DNA from: an uncultured bacterium
Lineage (GTDB): Bacteria > Patescibacteriota > Minisyncoccia > Phycocordibacterales > GWA1-40-21
Reading direction: 5' to 3'
Length of the DNA: 17,804 bases
NCBI GenBank assembly: GCA_903824735.1
Contig: CAIJXO010000060.1
Coordinates: forward strand, 1 to 17,804
Under the pieces are notes generated by a model. That model was not told where the DNA came from. It saw only the letters and a program-made list of their open reading frames with translations, and made no database searches. How positions within the stretch are numbered: position 1 is the first letter of the stretch; each line of letters starts with the position of its first letter. The position numbers and the translations under genes are program-made. Positions 14,856-17,804 of this stretch are shown here, one piece after another.

Positions 14856-15017
14856 ATGGCAGAAAAAGATAGCAAAAGTGGTGGGCGAAGGAATCTACCC
14901 CATCAACTCAAGGTCCCTGGCCTTCGGATCGTGCGTCCGAAACCGGTGAACCGCCGGGAGAGGAAGTACGTGCCGAACCACGATGTCGACCTGCTTGTGC
15001 AGTTCGCGCGAGGCTGA
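14856..15017 (+). CDS. 53-residue basic microprotein, cassette 3 ORF A, unknown function
   Basis: I do not recognise this protein. The ATG at 14856 is chosen because AGGAG lies 8 nt before it; an upstream TTG in frame at 14835 would place the SD inside the gene. The product MAEKDSKSGGRRNLPHQL... is strongly basic, with an RPKPVNRRERKY stretch and no hydrophobic segment, which fits nucleic-acid or ribosome binding; this is inference from charge only. Of 60 bases in 14941-15000, 37 are G/C. The stop is followed after 1 nt by the next ATG. Confidence 0.68.
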   Translation: MAEKDSKSGGRRNLPHQLKVPGLRIVRPKPVNRRERKYVPNHDVDLLVQFARG

Positions 15018-15018
15018 A

Positions 15019-15225
15019 ATGGAACGTAATTCCAAGAGTAGCCCGTTCTACCTTGCTGGGCAGAAAGCCACGCCCCCTGGCATGGTTCGCCTGGCTCAGA
15101 TGGCAACCTACGGTCAATCGTGGGGCGCTCGTCCTGGTGGTGCATTAGTCAACGCACGAGAAAGTGCTCGTGCGACCCACAAGGCCAATCGCGAGACCAC
15201 AAGTGGACATGGCGGTAATCACTAG
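15019..15225 (+). CDS. 68-residue microprotein, cassette 3 ORF B, unknown function
   Basis: I do not recognise this protein. The ATG at 15019 follows the ORF A stop by 1 nt, typical of translational coupling; its own SD is weak (CGAGG). A longer reading from 14983 is possible but would overlap ORF A in another frame. The product is Gly/Ala/Arg-rich (LAGQKATPPGM, WGARPGGALVNARESARATHKAN), basic and soluble, ending SGHGGNH. The hairpin ACTAGCC / GGCTGGT overlaps its stop codon. Confidence 0.6.
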   Translation: MERNSKSSPFYLAGQKATPPGMVRLAQMATYGQSWGARPGGALVNARESARATHKANRETTSGHGGNH

Positions 15226-15238
15226 CCGTGTGGCTGGT
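15221..15238 (+). promoter_or_regulatory. Intercistronic hairpin before cassette 3 ORF C
   Basis: ACTAGCC (15221-15227), loop GTGT, GGCTGGT (15232-15238), a 7-bp stem with one G-T pair. It covers the stop of ORF B and precedes the GGAGG of ORF C by 20 nt. Its TAGCC...TGTGGCT core resembles the cassette 1 leader hairpin. Confidence 0.6.
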
Positions 15239-15273
15239 GGAGAGAACAAAAAGAAGAAGGAGGACTGACTAGT

Positions 15274-15402
15274 ATGTGCAAAAAAATCGGGAAGAATGGT
15301 CACAAGCTCGACCCGAAGAGTGGTCGCTGCGTCCGGTGCAGTGCGTCGGAGGAAGTGTGCAAGGTCCGACTCTGCACCTCGCAGCGTAAGCCCAGAAGCT
15401 AG
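15274..15402 (+). CDS. 42-residue Cys-rich microprotein (possible zinc knuckle), cassette 3 ORF C
   Basis: Perfect GGAGG (15259-15263) lies 10 nt before the ATG. The product has Cys2, His10, Cys19, Cys22, Cys29 and Cys34; GHKLDPKSGRCVRC places a CxxC after a His, as in small zinc-ribbon or knuckle proteins. It is basic, with the tail SQRKPRS. Zinc binding is an inference from spacing. It ends the three-gene cassette and is followed by two hairpins. Confidence 0.68.
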   Translation: MCKKIGKNGHKLDPKSGRCVRCSASEEVCKVRLCTSQRKPRS

Positions 15403-15435
15403 ACTAGCAGAATCAACTCTGAAATTATAACCCCC

Positions 15436-15510
15436 GCGGCAATAGCCGCAATCAAAGGGCCACACGACTCAGTCTGAGACGTGTGGCCCTTCGGAGCATC
15501 TGTTAATTTT
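15436..15510 (+). terminator. Terminator region of cassette 3, convergent with typA
   Basis: First hairpin GCGGC-AATA-GCCGC (15436-15449). The main hairpin is AAGGGCCACACG (15455-15466) with CGTGTGGCCCTT (15480-15491), a perfect 12-bp stem, with an inner CTCA-GTC-TGAG tier. A TTAATTTTT tail follows at 15502-15510. It lies 24 nt before the typA stop and can serve both strands. Confidence 0.88.
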
Positions 15511-15514
15511 TAAA

Positions 15515-17314
15515 TTATCTAAGCGCTCTTGCTCTATCAGTCTTCGTCAAATATTTTTTACGTAATCTAGTGCTTGTCGGAGTGACTTCGAGATAATCAT
15601 CATCACTCATAATTTCCAACCCTTTTTCAATATCTAAAGTCTGTGGTGGCACAAGGAAAATCGATTCATCAGAACCGGAGGCACGCATGTTTGTCAGCTG
15701 TTTACCTTTTGTCGGATTCACATCAAGGTCGTCGCCTTTGGTGACGTTTCCAATAATCATACCTTCGTAGACCTCTACACCTGGCTCAATATATAGAACG
15801 CCACGTTCTTGTAGGTTCCATAAAGCAAAGGCTAGACATTTCCCTGGGGCCATCGAAATCATCGCGCCGTATTCTTGCTTCTGAATATCACCCGCAAAAG
15901 CTTTAAAGCCGACAAAGCGGGAACAAAGGATACCTTCACCACGTGTATCGATGACGAACTGACCCTTGAAGCCGAGAAGGCCACGGGTCGGTATTTCAAA
16001 AATCATACGCACCTGTCCGTCTTTAGTCTTCATATCTTGCATAATGCCACGACGGCGACCAAGCTTTTCGATCACCACACCGGAGACCGCTTCTGGTACA
16101 TCAATAGTGACCTCTTCATAAGGCTCACTTTTGACACCATCAATATCTTTCACGATCGCCTGGGGTTGAGATACTTGTAATTCAAAACCTTCACGGCGCA
16201 TGTTTTCAATCAAAATCGAAATGTGTAATTCACCACGACCGTAAACTTTCATGGCGTCGCCAGTAAAATCAATTTTAAGACCGACGTTGATTTCAAGTTC
16301 CTTCTCAAGGCGCTCACGAATCTGACGACCGGTGACAAATTTACCTTCACGGCCGGCAAAAGGGGAATCGTTGACCAAAAAGTTTAGCGAAATGGTTGGC
16401 TCATCGATGTTGATCGAAGGCAAAGCAATCTGTTTTTCATCTTCACAAATAGTTTCACCGATATAAGCATAAGTTAGACCGGCAAACATAACAATGTCAC
16501 CAGCGACGGCTTCGGTAATTTCTTTTTTGGCGACACCTTCGAAAGTGAAAAGCTTGGTGATTTTAAAAGCACGACTTTCACCGGTTGGGGTTTTGGCGAA
16601 AATCCTTTGATTAGACTTTATCTTGCCTTTGTAAATGCGGGCAATAGCCAAACGACCCATAAAGTTGTCATAACCAAGATTAAAAATCTGGGCAGTCAAA
16701 GGAAGATCTTCATCTGCTGGCTTGCCCGCTGTAGCTTTAGCGGAAGCGGGTGCTACTTTTTCCAATATTAAATCAAGAAGAGGGGTTAAATCTTTTTGTT
16801 CGTCAGTGACATTTTTCATCGCGACACCTTTTCGGCCGACAGCGTAGATAGTAGGGAAATCAAGTTGTTCGTTATTCGCACCCAGTTCCATAAAAAGCTC
16901 TAGTACTTCTTCATGAGCTTGCTCCGGTCGCGCGGCGCTTTTATCGATTTTATTAATAACGACGATTGGCTTTAAACCAAGCTCCAAAGATTTTTTCAGA
17001 ACGAAACGAGTCTGAGGCATCGGACCTTCTTGAGCATCCACGACGAGGAGAACAGTATCAATTGAACGAAGCACGCGCTCCACTTCTGAGCCGAAATCGG
17101 CGTGACCAGGGGTGTCGACGATGTTGATCTTAGTATCTTTGTAATAAATAGAAGTATTTTTCGCATAAATAGTAATACCGCGCTCTTGTTCGAGTTTGTT
17201 TGAGTCCATTGAGACCCCTTCCTCCGCCGCGCCGGTTTGCTTCATGATGGCGTCAGTCAAGGTGGTTTTCCCGTGGTCCACGTGGGCGATGATGGCGATA
17301 TTGCGTATTTCCAT
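15515..17314 (-). CDS. typA: Translational GTPase TypA/BipA
   Basis: Ribosome-binding GTPase of the EF-G family, used in ribosome assembly and stress or cold adaptation. The 599-residue length is normal. The motifs are G1 AHVDHGKT (10-17), switch ERGITI (44-49), G3 DTPGHADF (67-74) and G4 NKID (121-124). Elongation-factor domains II, III and V follow, then the BipA-specific C-terminal domain with QERGVLYIEPGVEVYEGMIIG and a Lys/Arg-rich end. Residues about 189-201 (PASAKATAGKPAD) look inserted in the loop between the G domain and domain II and are encoded by a palindromic repeat. It has a good promoter with the -10 9 nt before the ATG. Confidence 0.97.
   Translation of the reverse strand: MEIRNIAIIAHVDHGKTTLTDAIMKQTGAAEEGVSMDSNKLEQERGITIYAKNTSIYYKDTKINIVDTPGHADFGSEVERVLRSIDTVLLVVDAQEGPMPQTRFVLKKSLELGLKPIVVINKIDKSAARPEQAHEEVLELFMELGANNEQLDFPTIYAVGRKGVAMKNVTDEQKDLTPLLDLILEKVAPASAKATAGKPADEDLPLTAQIFNLGYDNFMGRLAIARIYKGKIKSNQRIFAKTPTGESRAFKITKLFTFEGVAKKEITEAVAGDIVMFAGLTYAYIGETICEDEKQIALPSINIDEPTISLNFLVNDSPFAGREGKFVTGRQIRERLEKELEINVGLKIDFTGDAMKVYGRGELHISILIENMRREGFELQVSQPQAIVKDIDGVKSEPYEEVTIDVPEAVSGVVIEKLGRRRGIMQDMKTKDGQVRMIFEIPTRGLLGFKGQFVIDTRGEGILCSRFVGFKAFAGDIQKQEYGAMISMAPGKCLAFALWNLQERGVLYIEPGVEVYEGMIIGNVTKGDDLDVNPTKGKQLTNMRASGSDESIFLVPPQTLDIEKGLEIMSDDDYLEVTPTSTRLRKKYLTKTDRARALR
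16712..16752. repeat. Palindromic repeat in frame inside typA
   Basis: Plus strand CCGCT (16726-16730), loop, AGCGG (16739-16743), with the alternative outer pair CCCGC (16725-16729) / GCGGG (16746-16750). On the minus strand it encodes PASAKATAGKPAD, low-complexity and unlike the conserved TypA sequence around it. Being of the dispersed-repeat type is inferred from palindromy, low complexity and loop position. Confidence 0.6.
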
Positions 17315-17323
17315 AAGTTCTAA

Positions 17324-17352
17324 AATATACAGTAAATTAAAGCTAAAAGCAA
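17324..17352 (-). promoter_or_regulatory. Promoter of typA
   Basis: Minus-strand TTGCTT (17347-17352), 17-nt spacer, TATATT (17324-17329). The hexamer ends 9 nt before the ATG, giving an almost leaderless transcript. Confidence 0.75.
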
Positions 17353-17360
17353 GGTCGCTA

Positions 17361-17389
17361 TTGCAAATAATTTAAAACTTCTATAGTAT
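17361..17389 (+). promoter_or_regulatory. Probable promoter of the terminal small gene
   Basis: TTGCAA (17361-17366), 17-nt spacer, TAGTAT (17384-17389), divergent from and adjacent to the typA promoter. The leader would be about 14 nt, with no SD. Confidence 0.5.
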
Positions 17390-17410
17390 GTGTTTTAAAT
17401 TTAAATCAAT

Positions 17411-17800
17411 ATGCCTAATTATCAAGATAATTTTTGTGATTATGACGGGGTAAAGATTAAGGTTGAATGGAATGATAAGCTATGGAAAAAACATTTAAGT
17501 AAACATCCTGAACTACAGAATCAAGATAATACATCCAAGCTAATATCAGATAGTATATCTAAACCGAGCTTAGTTCTAAGGGGCAAAAAACCAGGTGATG
17601 GCGAAATGTTGATATGTTATTACAAAGAGTGCAGAAAACATCAAAATGATGTATACTACATAAAGACGGTTGTCGGTTGCAATCAGACTCCCTTTTATGT
17701 CAAAACAGTATTTATGAGTTGGGCATTATCTACCCTGGCGATACAAGAAAGTAAATACAATTTTAAAGAAATTTTTAGAGACCCGAAAACAGTTTTATAA
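17411..17800 (+). CDS. Possible PBECR-type small nuclease domain protein
   Basis: A 129-residue protein whose layout recalls the phage barnase-EndoU-colicin E5/D-RelE-like (PBECR) nuclease families: WNDKLWKKHLSKHPEL (20-35) with two His, a helix ISDSISKPSLVLRG (46-58), then strands with MLICYYKE (66-73) and DVYYIKTVVG (80-89), and KTVFMS (98-103) near the end. Family members act as RNases in phage or toxin settings, or as stand-alone genes. The assignment is by remembered pattern only. It is complete, with TAA at 17798-17800, and low in GC, unlike the GC-rich cassettes. No antitoxin partner is visible before the window ends. Confidence 0.6.
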   Translation: MPNYQDNFCDYDGVKIKVEWNDKLWKKHLSKHPELQNQDNTSKLISDSISKPSLVLRGKKPGDGEMLICYYKECRKHQNDVYYIKTVVGCNQTPFYVKTVFMSWALSTLAIQESKYNFKEIFRDPKTVL

Positions 17801-17804
17801 AGAT

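Noticed and set aside
15145..15465. Minus-strand 106-residue open frame over cassette 3
   Set aside because: Shadow of GC-rich ORFs B and C and of the terminator; no SD or promoter, and it reads through the hairpin stem.
1..17804. CRISPR arrays, tRNA or rRNA genes, transposases
   Set aside because: No regularly spaced direct repeats, cloverleaf-like segments, rRNA-like stretches or transposase motifs were found by eye.

Overview
The window looks like a chromosomal piece of a Candidate Phyla Radiation bacterium (Patescibacteria, most like the Parcubacteria group). This is inferred from gene content and style: short tightly packed genes with almost no Shine-Dalgarno (SD) sequences, a small cupin-type phosphoglucose isomerase, a short TruB, a DUF2779-type nuclease and a compact glucan-storage cluster. 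No taxonomic marker was searched, so this is a judgement by eye.

Layout. (1) 3-1275: the tail of an upstream gene, possibly dnaG, then rpoD (primary sigma factor). (2) 1285-1825: a GC-rich expression cassette encoding a small membrane protein. (3) 1823-7774, minus strand: a glucan-metabolism block of cupin phosphoglucose isomerase, glgA, a GH57 glycosidase/transferase, and an alpha-glucan phosphorylase fused to a HAD (phosphomannomutase-like) domain. Together these could build alpha-glucan from nucleotide-glucose, remodel it, release glucose-1-phosphate and pass it to glycolysis. No glgC is present. (4) 7853-10260: a KilA-N protein overlapping by 4 bp a two-nuclease DUF2779 protein. (5) 10272-11591: uppP, palindromic repeats and a second GC-rich cassette. 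(6) 11589-14206: a DEDDy exonuclease and hisS (minus), divergent from truB (plus). (7) 14238-14722: an RNA-binding RRM protein with extended -10 promoter and intrinsic terminator. (8) 14821-15491: a third GC-rich cassette with three tiny ORFs. (9) 15515-17314 minus: typA/bipA. (10) 17411-17800: a possible PBECR-type nuclease.

The most striking signal is the set of three GC-rich cassettes. Each has strong SDs, small hairpins just before them and a very long two-tier terminator hairpin; two have near-consensus sigma-70 promoters. They encode short proteins I do not recognise. They occupy all three tail-to-tail gene junctions of the window and no other type of junction. By hand count, 44 of 60 bases in 1681-1740, 34 of 60 in 11461-11520 and 37 of 60 in 14941-15000 are G/C, against 24 of 60 in neighbouring 1981-2040. 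The ordinary genes look opposite: several have a -10 hexamer 6-9 nt before the start codon, implying leaderless or almost leaderless mRNA.

A second theme is palindromic repeats, including two carried in frame inside proteins: one forms the linker of the phosphorylase-HAD fusion and one sits in a loop of TypA.
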